A stretch of 64,000 nt of DNA. It comes from Blasia pusilla (Eukaryota > Marchantiophyta > Marchantiopsida > Blasiales). Below are positions 23,471-33,172 of the stretch, piece after piece. The notes under the pieces were generated by a model that made no database searches, was not told the origin of the DNA, and saw nothing but the letters and a program-made list of their open reading frames with translations. Location of the stretch: positions 27,404,001 to 27,468,000 of the forward strand of contig CM114274.1 in the NCBI GenBank assembly GCA_050084515.1. The letters run 5' to 3'. Within the stretch, counting starts at the first letter, position 1, and every line of letters begins with the position of its first letter. The translations under genes were made by a program, and so were the position numbers.

Positions 23471-25126
23471 TCAGAGAGACGACACAAGAGCTCGATGGCA
23501 CCAAGAGAGTGATGAGGAGATGGTGCCCGGTTGGCATGCATCTGCCTATCTTTGTTGGTTAACTATGGTAGGTCAGCCACAGGTGATGACTCCAGTGGTG
23601 GGGTTGGATGATGAGTCTTTGGATCCGGAGGTTAGTAAGGAGGCGACATGTGGTCGTGATATCCATGACGACGTGGAGGTTGTGGAGTTCTTGCGCACTG
23701 GCATCATTGTGAGTACAGTGAGTGCTAGGGAGCGGGATCGGATCCTACAGAGAGCCAAGAGGTTCAGATGGGAGGGAACTCATATTTTGCGGGTATGGGG
23801 AGATGGTAGGATACGAGTAGTACCTCATCCTTCTCAGCGAGCACGTGTAGTGCGACATGCCCATGAGGAGTTGGGACATTTCGGAGTAAAGCGTACTTAC
23901 AGCTTACTCCAGGTTCAGTATTGGTGGCGCGGCATGCATACTGGGATACAACAATTTATGGCCATTGTATGGTATGTGACAGAGTGCGAGCATCCTTTAA
24001 TGCTCCCACTCCGCAATTACATCCTTTGCCGATTATGGATTTAGGTTATCGGTGGAGTTTAGACTTTGCGGGACCTTTGCCATTGACAGGGCGTCATCAT
24101 AGGTACGTGTTGGTCATGGTGGAGCATTTCTCCAAGTGGATAGAGTTGGTGGCACTACCAGACAAGGCAAGCGAGGGAACAGCTTATGCGTTTCTAGATC
24201 GTGTGCTTAGTCACTTTGGTGCACCGGCGGAGGTGTTGATTGACCACGGTACCGAGTTCAGGGGAGAGTTTCAGGCCTTGTGTGATCAGGCGCTGATAGA
24301 TCATCGCACCATGTCCAGAGATCATCCTGAGGCGGATGGGTTGGCGGAGAGAGTGGTACAGGCGGCGAAGAGAGGATTGCGCAAGTATGGCTTGCAGTGG
24401 GGATAGTTGAGGGAGTGGGACCTACAGTTGCCATGGTTGGCTATGGGTTATCGCTTTAGTCGGCGGGCATCCTTGGCGTCATTTTCACCGTACTTTTTGC
24501 TCTTTGGGAGAGAGCCAAATTTATCTGCAGCGATTCGACCTGACACGGCGGAGGTGTTAGATCTTGATGATCCAGATGTGTGGGTACAAGCATGTTCTCA
24601 GAGGGCAGAAGTTTTTCGTAGAGTTATGCCTATGGCCTTTGAGAACTTAGCTATTGCCCAACATAGAGATACATTGAGGTACGCAACCATTCGTGGAGGA
24701 GGTTATCATCCAGGGATTAGGAGGTTTCATCCTGGAGATGACGTGTATTTACAACAGGCGGCACCCACGACGCTAGATGTCACTGCAGGGCGCACGATCC
24801 TACGTGTGCGCGAGGTATTACCGACCAGAGTCCTCATGTTGGAGGGACGGGATGGTATAGTTTGGAAGGATCATGTGCGTAATTTTGCGCCATGTCATCT
24901 TCCGAACGTAGATGGGACGGTGGATCCGAGCTTGGCAGTGGTACCTGCAGGCTTGAGGTGTATGTTGTGCGGATCTACGAGGGGTGCAGCCACCATGTTG
25001 GTATGTGATGGTTATTCTCGAGGGTGGCATATGTCATGTTTGACCCCCCTCTTGATGTGGTTCCCATGGGACGATGGATGTGTCCGAGATGTGTATAGGG
25101 TAGTAGGTCATGTCAGAGAGATGTGA
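23471..25126 (+). pseudogene. Integrase with C-terminal PHD-like zinc finger (element 1)
   Basis: Inserts the cDNA into the host genome. The HHCC zinc region is HAHEELGHFGVKRTY followed by a frame change at about 23950 and HCMVCDRVRASF. The catalytic core shows WSLDFAGPLP (first Asp), VLIDHGTEFRGEF (second Asp) and SRDHPEADGLAERVVQAAKR (Glu). An in-frame TAG at about 24404 interrupts it. The C-terminal region (LRVREVLPTRVLMLEGRDG) leads into a PHD-type finger at 24957-25100: CMLC, LVCDGY, GWHMSC, GCVRD. Of eight expected C4HC3 ligands six are present; the fourth Cys is Tyr and the eighth is Asp. PHD fingers commonly read histone H3 tails, so this may act in target choice as a chromodomain does in chromoviruses. 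That role is inference. Confidence 0.88.
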
Positions 25127-25140
25127 TATTTTCTATCTGG

Positions 25141-25177
25141 AGTTGGGGGGGATCCAAGTGCTAGCTAGGGGGACGGT
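25141..25177 (+). promoter_or_regulatory. Polypurine tracts before the 3' LTR
   Basis: AGTTGGGGGGGA (25141-25152) and AGGGGGACGG (25167-25176) directly precede TGTGTGATCTCC. A purine run next to the LTR primes plus-strand synthesis. A similar AGTTAAAGGGGTAG precedes TGTGTGG at 33142 in element 2, which supports 25178 as the LTR start. Confidence 0.6.
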
Positions 25178-25797
25178 TGTGTGATCTCCATGTATATGTA
25201 TGAGTTGATTTTTGTACATGTGTGGATCGACCCGTGTGTGGGGAAGATCGGTGTTGTGTGGTGTAGATGTGACCAGCGATGTATGTTGTGTAGCGATATA
25301 TATGCGCACGACAACTGTCATATCTGAGTAACCGATAGGCCGAGATCTATCGTGGATAGGGCGTAGGAGCCAGCGGACTATCTTGAGTGTAACTTTGTCC
25401 CACGCTGTCGGATGAGGTTGAGGATAGGTCCATTGTGTCAGGAACGTCATTTATGACAACTTTCATGTTGAGGTCTTTTACATCCGGGTGACTTGTTGAC
25501 CAGGTCACCCGCCCCTGGTAACCTGTGCGCACAGGTTACCAAGGGGAGGGCTATTTTTAGGGGAAGAGCCTTTTGGCTCTTCCCAACCCTGTATAAGAGA
25601 GGAAGATGGCTTTCCTAAGCCATATTTCTCATGTTGGGCCGTTGGAGCACCTCCCTTGTATGTGTGTGAGCTAGGACTAGGGTGCTAGCGTCCGGATTCC
25701 TTGATAGCACAAGGTGGACGAGGCTCGATATGCCGATGTAGATTGAGGAGTGGAGTTTTAGGCCGGGTGTGCCATTTTTTCTACTCTTTATTTTTTG
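25178..25797 (+). repeat. 3' LTR: unit A (137 bp) plus unit B (480 bp)
   Basis: Unit A, 25178-25314, starts TGTGTGATCTCC and ends GCGCACGACAA. Unit B, 25316-25796, is the repeat shared with 15790-16270. Unit B carries a perfect 26-bp palindrome (25516-25541), the TTTT-loop hairpin (25561-25584) and a TATA-like GTATAA. Because unit A also begins TG and ends CA, it could be taken for a short LTR by itself; the position of the polypurine tract favours A+B. Confidence 0.75.
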
Positions 25798-25798
25798 T

Positions 25799-26196
25799 TG
25801 TGTGATCTCCATATATATGTATGAGTTGATTTTTGTACATGTGTGGATCGACCCGTGTGTGGGGAAGATCGGTGTTGTGTGGTGTAGATGTGACCAGCGA
25901 TGTATGTTGTGTAGCGATATGTATGCGCACGACAAAATCCACAACACAATGTTTGGATTCCCTTATGGCGGAGAGCGGATCGGATATGACTTGATAACTA
26001 TATATTTGATGCAAGAGTGAAGTTGGTCGTGTAAGCCATTTTCACTTCAATTTTATTGTGTGGTCTTGGTGTACATGTATGAGTCTATTTCTATATGTCC
26101 ATGGATCTATTTGTGTATTTGCAAGATCGATGGTGTTTGTTGTGTGGATGTGAACAAGGATGTACATTGTCGCTGAAATATATCCACATGATACAA
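25799..26196 (+). repeat. Two further copies of LTR unit A
   Basis: 25799-25935 repeats 25178-25314 with only a few substitutions and abuts the end of unit B; it stops at the same GCACGACAA, after which the sequence is unrelated. 26057-26196 is a much older copy (TGTGTGGTCTTGGTGTACATG to CACATGATACAA). The older copy may be the 5' LTR start of element 2 or of another relative. Confidence 0.8.
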
Positions 26197-28500
26197 GTTA
26201 TGTCTAAGGTTGAGGCTGTAATAACTATATAATATTTGAATGGACACAAAGACAACTTAGTATTATGCAAAAAAATAAATAATTATATAAGCTATAAACT
26301 TATAATGTGAAAAGTGATAAACTCAAAAAGTGATTTATTTGTGGCATGTCTATAATATAACAAAGTGATTCTACTACAATACGGAAGAACTTTTTGAGGA
26401 TAATTCCCTAGAAATATTTGAAATCTAATTAATAAGATGCATTTTCCCAAATTAAAAAATCTAATAAGTGATTATTATTTGCCTCATTTGTAGGTTTGGT
26501 GACTAGGAAATTCACCACAAGTGGTACGATAAGTACTTGGGCATCGATAAGGTTGATATCTGAGCTTTTTATAGTTTCTTAGATGGAATTAATGTAGAGA
26601 GAATACATCATTATGTACAAAACAATTTTTTTGACATTTTGGAATTTCAACGAAGAGACTTAAAAGAGTGCTTTTGTAGACTTGATTCTTGTTAAGAGTT
26701 ACTATAGGAACTTGTGAGAGTTACTATGTGAATGTCTAGAAAATACTGGGCATTCTATTGCATGCCTAAATTCTTTACTGGGAACTTCACCGGAAAATTC
26801 CCCACATAAATGGTGCGACTTGCACGACTGCTCATTGTTTCTACAACAACAACCCTTATTCACAAATGTTGGCTTCTTGATAGGTGTAAAAACAACCATA
26901 GAACCCTAACTTCTTGTTCAGAAATTAGAAAGCTTTGGCAGCTCGATAAGCTTTGCAAATGGTTGGAAATTGGGCCGTTATAATGCCATTGATAAATGAA
27001 GCTCTCAACTGGAAACTCCCATGAGTAACTCTTCTCCACAAATGATGGCTTCTTGACGAGTCAAACAACCCAAAACCCTAGAGTTCTTGCTCTGAACTTC
27101 AAAATGATTGCTAGCTAGAATGCGTATCTCACACCTTGCTTGCCTTTTTCATATCCGTGCAAGTAGTTGCGTCCTTGGATAGGGGGAGGACGGAGAACCC
27201 TAGAAGTACTTGTAAGGGGGAAGGTCTCCAAGAGTGCTTGGGACTCGAATCCCACTGGGGAGCTCTGCGGGGCGAACTAAGGGCACAAAACCAAGGGCAT
27301 AAAAGCTTGGACACATTTATAGAACCTCCATTGGTGCCTAATGTGGGATGCAAAAGTATGTGATTTTTATGTCAATCTGAGACCACTTTTTACTCTAAAG
27401 ACTCATGGCTCAGTAAACAAACATAAATTTGCTGCAATATACATGATATCTGAAGATCAACTTTGAATGAGGCTCCTTAAGGGTATATCCCCTTCGAGCA
27501 CTTCATGATAACCTAAGTGCATAGGTTATCACTCCACTAGTAGATCACACTATCAATATGGAGTATAGTATTTATTCTTCCTCAAGTACCTCCACACTTG
27601 ATCCTCAAATAATAGAAAAGATGTATGTTCAATAAGGAAAGGCCTCTCACAAGAGGCCGATCTCTCTAATGCCACCCTCCTTGAGCCAACAAGGATATAA
27701 ATCACACAAAAACCTCCATATAGGCCATCTTCCAGCCAAAAAATTGATGTATCCAGATAACATCTTGTTTGGTAGGTAGTATAATATTAGATATACTACT
27801 ACCAATCCAAAGAAGGCATAGACCTCTTGAGTCATTTGCACAAAATTTCCCTCATTAGGTAGGCTATCCATTTTGACCAAAAGTCTATTTTAATCATAGA
27901 AAATACGGATGGTGGTCAACTCAAACACCTCCAATATTAACCATGCCAAAATGGTATATTAATCCTCCTAGACCAAAAGAAAATTACCCCATCTAACACA
28001 TACTTTCCTACTTGGTTCATGTAATCTTCAATTGACAAGATGATCAACTATGCTCCTTGTCCAATGATGCATAAATTCATATCCATAAATGTTCATCTTA
28101 TAGGCATGAGGTAAGCCAAAAACGTGCTCGAGCAGAGAGATCAACTTCATTGTGAAAAGTATGTTCTTCACACCAAAGAGGGCGGATTAAAGCAAATCCT
28201 CAAAAGAGGCAGCAATAGTAGGGGATTTAGTCTTCGGAGAGCTGATGCCTACGTAGTTTTTCATATTTGGTTGTAAGACATCACTTTGAGAAATGAGTTT
28301 CGGTAAAGAATATCTTCCTATCGATCTGAATAAAACATTGATGGTCAAATTTATCAAGGATTCTTTTATTAGACATGTTTGACACACACGAACCTCCAAT
28401 AGTTGCAAAAGGATGTTAAGGAAAGAGAGCAAAGCAATAGTTCTTTCAAAAAAATTCGATGTCATCCTACTAGAGTCTGTACTCTAGTACGATGGTAGAT
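26197..28500. other. AT-rich decayed repeats
   Basis: No intact gene. A diverged direct repeat is visible (about 26855-26935 and 27035-27110; shared CACAAATG.TGGCTTCTTGA and a following ACCCTA). The piece 27170-27330 (GGGGGAAGGTCTCCAAGAGTGCTTGGGACTCGAATCCCAC, AAGGGCACAA) resembles the LTR end at 58130-58280. The minus strand of 27640-28460 has two open frames of 77 and 92 codons that I do not recognise. Confidence 0.5.
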
Positions 28501-28535
28501 TCTCAGAATCAATATAATGCACAGGAGATTGAGGC

Positions 28536-30083
28536 ATGGCGAATTTTGTTAGTGATCCACCGTACACATTGAGTGGTCCTACGAGTTGGGCGTACGAGAT
28601 GGACAACCGGGGTAGAGGACCGTGTAGGTTTTCGGGTGGTGTAGGCACTATAGAGCTACACGACTTCATTGCAAAGTTTAGGAGTTGGTGTGACTCACAG
28701 CGGGCTAAGAACTCTAGAGAGTTCAACCCGTTTACAACATGGACCGACATGTTCCAACATTTAGAGGGGACGCCCATGGATGATTACCATGAGTTCTCCC
28801 ACAGATATGCGCAGGAGATTGAGGCATGGCGACTCTACTATGACCCACACTATGTGTCATGGACGGAGCCGTTCCCATATGAGGAAGAGGAGTCAGGAGA
28901 GGCTACTTACTCTTCCACTAGTGATGTTTTAGGAGGGGTCGCTTGCACTGGAGCAGTTGCACCATCTAGTGGGGTTGGTCCCAGGTTCAACCCCGTGGTT
29001 GAGTTCTTTGCTGAGATGAGGGCGAGCTACCAAGGGGTACGGACGGAGAAGTTGCGGAGCATCCATGACTTCCAGAGGTGCCCGGGTAAGAGTTTGCATG
29101 AGGCTTACACTCACTTGCGCTGGTTGATCAACGTCACTCAAGGGGTGATAGAGGCTCAGACTATCCAGTCATGGTACGCGATGCTGGACCAAACCCTACG
29201 GACACCGGTGTGGGAGGGGATGCTTCTTATGAACACCTCCCCTACATTGAGAGATATTTTTAGGACCGCCAAGAACATTGAGCGCAATATGGCGGAGGAG
29301 AGCGTAGTCACCATGGGTTCTAGGAGAGAGCAGTCACGATTGCTTGCGCCACTTGTGCAGCAACGTGGACTCCGAGATAGGTCGACTGTGGTATCGTGAG
29401 CGCAAGGAGGATATCGTGAGGCGGTGCCACAGAGACGTGCGCCTTCATATGCGGCTTAGAAGCAGCTGCCTATGATTACTTGTTGGTCATGTAGTGGAGC
29501 CCATCATGAGCACGATTGCACTCGTCAGGTTCATAGATGTGTGCCTGAGCATGGAGGAGGAGATGGTGTTGCACCAAGAGGTTATCACTCTGACTATTTT
29601 CAGAGGTATGGTCACACATGCGCCGGATGTTTCAGTTTATACCCTGAGTTACGTCCGGACCGAGGGCTTGAGAGGGCACTAGAGCGAGTAGCTGGTCCGT
29701 GTGGGCCTAGAGGTCGTGCACAAGGCGGTCCCGTTGGGGGACGAGGAGCTGGAGTTTTCCCGACAGGTGGTGGAGTTTCCCGTGAAGGAGGTAGAGTCCC
29801 ACAACCTAGACGCGTTGAGGGAGACGCCAAGCATGAGGTTGGGATGGCTGCTCAGATACAACAGCTACAGGAGCAGATTGCTGCCATGGCATTGAGGTTA
29901 CCCGATGCCACATCCGTGGCATCAACATCATATGGAGCAGCCAGAGATATGGAGGATCCTGGTCGGATGTGCGGGATTGCCCAGATGGAGGCCGCCGTAG
30001 TTGTGACGCATGGAGTTGCCACAGAGTTGGATCCAGAGCGAGGGGAAGCCAAGAAACAGACCACGCTTTCCTCGAGGAGATGA
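28536..30083 (+). pseudogene. gag: Gag polyprotein (element 2)
   Basis: The first 287 codons (to a TGA at 29399) are uninterrupted: IELHDFIAKFRSWCDSQ, FNPVVEFFAEMRASYQGVR and SIHDFQRCPGKSLHEAYTHL match element 1 and supply the stretch that is scrambled there. Two stops follow (about 29397 and 29457), then the same frame continues with CWSCSGAHHEHDC (C-x2-C-x3-H-x4-C). The second knuckle reads SDYFQRYGHTCAGC and has lost its first two Cys. The ATG lies in a 26-bp patch repeated inside gag at 28807; an in-frame TGA stands just before it, so the original N-terminus is uncertain. Confidence 0.82.
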
Positions 30084-30182
30084 GGTCTTTCACATTGTGC
30101 ACGAGGGCCATGGGAGATGAGGACCCTATGGTGATGATCGAGGGCATGTGTTGAGTACGATGTTCTCGCCATGAGATATTGG

Positions 30183-30530
30183 CTATTTTTTTCTTGATGT
30201 TATGACATTATTCGGCGTGTGTGCGCTACGCTATGTGAGCGTGATTTGGAGTTGGGGTGATTGCAGAGGAGGTGATGGAAGCGCCCTTGGCGATGCTCCG
30301 GAGGAGCATGTGTTGGATACGGTTTGTTTGGGGTTGAGTACGGCCGGCCATGATGGTATATCGTGCTCCGCTATTTTTTTCTTCCGATGTTATGACATTG
30401 GGAGGTACGCCCGTCGATGTGTTTCGGCTGGCCGCTACGCTATGTGAGCGTGGATTTGGAGTTCTTGCATCACGTTCAAAGGTGATTGCAGAGGAGGTGA
30501 TTGAACTGCCCTTGGAGCGGATGCTCGGGC
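30183..30530 (+). repeat. Internal duplication before the protease
   Basis: CTATTTTTTTCTT..GATGTTATGACATT starts both 30183 and 30371. Both copies continue through GCTACGCTATGTGAGCGTG and GATTGCAGAGGAGGTGAT, the first with an internal deletion. The duplicated stretch encodes the FRLAATLCERG block found before the protease in element 1. Confidence 0.75.
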
Positions 30531-31024
30531 CGTCCACCTGAGATTCATGGCAGGCTACGGCTGTTAGGATGGCGGAGATGCCGACTAGACCTGCAATAGA
30601 GCGTGCCATGGCTTCTTTTGGTTTTGTGTTGCTGGATAACCGGGAAGAGGTCTTTCAGTTGGTGAGTCGAGGAGGTAGAGCTTTTAGTCCGGAGTGCGTC
30701 TTCTTGGATTCAGGAGCGCAACCCCTGATGTTGGGGAAACCGTCACTTAGAGGATTGGACTTGACGAGAGCCGATGTGGAGCATTTTCCATTCCGGATAC
30801 AAACATCCTTGGGTGGAGCGAGTACCACATAGTATATCACCCGATAGGAGGTTGTGGTAAGGATTCGCCCGAGTAATCCTATAGATGAGTCCGTAGTACG
30901 AGCCAAGGCGATATTGACTGATGCAGAGTCCTACCACGTCTTGGTTGGTGGAGCAGTGTTTTAGCCAATGGGGTTTTCCCTGGATTATTGGGAGGAGTCA
31001 ACGTCCTACAGACTAGGATGGCAG
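30350..31024 (+). pseudogene. Aspartic protease (element 2)
   Basis: One frame with stops at 30539 and about 30830. VFLDSGAQPLMLGKPSLRGL keeps the catalytic D-S-G that element 1 has lost. FRLAATLCERG and FRIQTSLGGAS are shared with element 1. The stops leave it inactive as a polyprotein part. Confidence 0.75.
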
Positions 31025-31072
31025 TAAGGTGATGGGCGCCTTTGCTCATTACCCGTTTGATTCACAAGTGCA

Positions 31073-32286
31073 GTGATCAAGCGACGGCCAGGAGAGATGG
31101 CGACCTTAGTAGCATTTAGCAGTGCCATTACTTGGCCTAGTGATTTGATTGAGGGACATGTCCATGCAAAGGATACTCCTATTCCTGAAATTTCTATGGA
31201 GAGGAGTGTCATGGTAGCCGTGTCAGTCCGTGGAGGAGAGGTGCCGCTTTGGGGCTCGACTGAGGAGCTTCAACGCTTAGCCACTAAGCATGTGCAAACC
31301 ATGTGGAGCAAGACGATTGCACCAAAGTGTGTCAGGGTAGAGGAACCCCAAGTAGGCAGGAGTGCTACTTTGATCCCTTTGGATACCATCCCGATTGTGT
31401 GCTGCATCCTAGAGAAGGGTATTCGGGTGTTGGATCTCTTTGGAGGGATCAACATTGGGTTAGCTGCTATTTTGCACACTCGAGTGCGTGTGGAACAATA
31501 CTTGTATGTTGAGATTGATGATGTTGCAAGGCGTGCTTCACTTCACCATGTGGCGCAATTATGCCTTTGTTTTCCCGACTTGTTGTCTGTGTCCGCTGTC
31601 CAAGGATACCACAGTTCCCTACCAAGGGATATTTCATTGTTGGGGGCGCAGGACCTGCAGCGGGTAAGGGCCATAGATTTGGTTATTGCTGGTTGGCCGT
31701 GTCAGGGCCAATCGAGTGCTGGACGAGGTAGCCGATTAGCTGACTCTCGGTTTAGGTTTTTTTGGGAGATGATGCAAATTTTGTGATACTTTCAGGAGCA
31801 TCAGTCTCATTCTCCTGCATACATTCTGGAGAATGTGCCGATTTTGGGCTATTCGAGGTCCCGCGTGGTGACGAGTGCACATGGATCGGCTCGACAATGT
31901 TTTTGGATGCGGCGAGTGTAGGCTCTAGAGCACACCGCCCGCGTCTTTGGTGTACCAATTTGGTGCCACATGAGGTTTTTTTGAGGGCATATGTGAGAGT
32001 GGAGCGCCCCTTCGATTTTTTGGTGGATTCAATATTGGATCCAGGTTGTCGATCATAGGCAGTGAGGCTAGATGATCGGCCGCCGTTGACTGTGGTCTAC
32101 AAGATTGGCTTGCCACGGGCAGCCTTTCCCACATTGGTGAGTTTTTCTGCTTCCTATGCATTCAAGGAGGCTGGACCTGGCTTGGTTTGGGATGACCCGG
32201 CAGTGGCTGGGGGCGAGACCCGAGGAGATCGACACACCAAGGATGATCGGGAGAGACACCCTTGTACTTCTTGGGATATTTTGTAG
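31073..32286 (+). pseudogene. C5-cytosine DNA methyltransferase (element 2 copy)
   Basis: An uninterrupted 237-codon frame (31073-31786) covers the linker and motifs I to IV: GIRVLDLFGGINIGLAAIL and GWPCQGQSSAGRG with the catalytic Cys. After a TGA, ILENVPILGYSRSRV (motif VI) continues in frame. A frameshift near 31890 leads to LDAASVGSRAHRPRLWCTNL (motif VIII). The segment holding motif IX/X in element 1 (EREHAMGF to LGQAMDLN) is deleted. The agreement of all motifs between two diverged copies shows the DNMT was an inherited module, not a chance insertion. Confidence 0.88.
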
Positions 32287-32324
32287 GTACGCCAAGAGAT
32301 GGTAGCCACAACATCAAGTATGGT

Positions 32325-32705
32325 TCCGGGTATTGCACATGGAGATCCGATACCTTTGAAAGCCCAATAGCATCAAAGATCTCCTCAAGAGTGGGCATGG
32401 CATACCTATCGGATTTTTTCTGCCAATTGATAGGTCGGTAACCTCCACAAATCCGCCTATCTGTCCTATTGCCATGCACATCCTTCTTGGCGAGCATGAC
32501 AGTAGCAGATGCATACTCTCCATGCGACATCTCTACTAGTCCTGCTCCAACCAAGTCATGACTCCTGAATCATAGCCCTCTCCATGTCACGGTACATGTA
32601 GGGTCGTCGGAAGATTGGCGTGTCACTCGACAACTCAATGCGGATCCCTGGACCCCTTAGCGTACCCAAATCCTGCATGCTAAATCCAAAACAGCTCCTA
32701 TAACT
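32325..32705 (-). pseudogene. Inverted reverse-transcriptase segment (element 2)
   Basis: Read on the minus strand this gives LGTLRGPGIRIELSSDTPIF, then VEMSHGEYASATVMLAKKD, RRICGGYRPIN and AMPTLEEIFDAIG, matching the start of the element 1 RT at 22140-22440. Flanking DNMT and PHD pieces are on the plus strand, so about 380 bp has been inverted. Confidence 0.85.
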
Positions 32706-32734
32706 CCTAAGGAACTAGTGACAATTTTTATAAG

Positions 32735-33090
32735 AGGATGTAAGAGTGCTTAATATTTTGGAGGGATCATCCTAAGGTTAGTTTAGGTGTTATAGGTCGA
32801 CATACAGGTGCATGAATACCTCTTTGTTGAGAGAGATGAGATCATATGATGAGTCTTATTTCTTTACGTGGATGGGATAGTTGCTCTAATTTTGGTAATG
32901 ATATCTATGGGCTTGAGAAGTATGTAACGCCGATCTGTTAGGGTTGCAACCACCATGTGGGTATGGTATGTGATGGTTGTTCTAGAGAATGGCACATTTT
33001 GTGTCTAATTCCCCCTCTTAATACGATTGTAACAGGAAAATGGTTACATCCAAAATGTGTATAAGGTAGTAGAACATGTTGTCTTGATGT
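32735..33090 (+). pseudogene. DNMT motif I fragment joined to a PHD fragment
   Basis: 32735-32886 follows element 1 bases 20785-20930 (GTGCTTAATATTTTGGAGGG for the motif I stretch, then GAGAGAGATGAGA). 32933-33090 follows the PHD region (GCAACCACCATG, GTATGTGATGG, GAATGGCACATTTTGTGTC). Everything between, including RT, RNase H and integrase, is missing. It is AT-shifted against both better copies. Confidence 0.7.
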
Positions 33091-33127
33091 GATGTGTGCT
33101 ATTTAGAGTTAGGAGACCCAATTTCTA

Positions 33128-33172
33128 GTTAAAGGGGTAGTTGTGTGGTATTGGTGTACATTTCTGGGGATT
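33128..33172 (+). repeat. Polypurine tract and LTR start (element 2)
   Basis: AGTTAAAGGGGTAG then TTGTGTGGTATTGGTGTACAT, the same junction as at 25167-25200. The LTR is cut off after about 25 bases, where antisense LINE sequence begins. Confidence 0.65.

Larger units (their letters stand above)
15790..25797 (+). mobile_element. Ty3/gypsy LTR retrotransposon with DNMT and PHD finger (element 1)
   Basis: A 10-kb element bounded by a repeat of about 480 bp (15790-16270 and 25316-25796). In order it holds a 1.7-kb leader, gag with two zinc knuckles, an aspartic protease, a C5-cytosine DNA methyltransferase, reverse transcriptase, RNase H and an integrase ending in a PHD-like finger, then purine-rich tracts before the 3' LTR. 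RT-RH before IN is the Ty3/gypsy order. It is GC-rich against its AT-rich surroundings. Several internal stops and frameshifts show it is dead, although the LTR core repeats differ at only about fifteen scattered sites plus one rearranged palindrome block. No clear tRNA primer-binding site follows the 5' LTR and no target-site duplication was found, so the outer limits are approximate. Confidence 0.88.
28517..33172 (+). mobile_element. Rearranged gypsy relative with DNMT (element 2)
   Basis: Order: gag (28536), duplicated and intact protease regions (30183-31024), DNMT (31073-32286), a reverse-transcriptase piece in inverted orientation (about 32325-32705), a second DNMT motif I fragment (32735-32886), a PHD fragment (32933-33090), a polypurine tract and an LTR start (33142). 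Most of RT, RNase H and the integrase core are missing. It is a distinct relative of element 1, not a recent duplicate: the gag proteins differ at many positions. It looks like at least two copies patched together by deletion and inversion. Confidence 0.8.

Noticed and set aside
24957-25100. Chromodomain at the integrase C-terminus
   Set aside because: The Cys/His spacing fits a PHD-type finger and no chromodomain aromatic pattern is seen.
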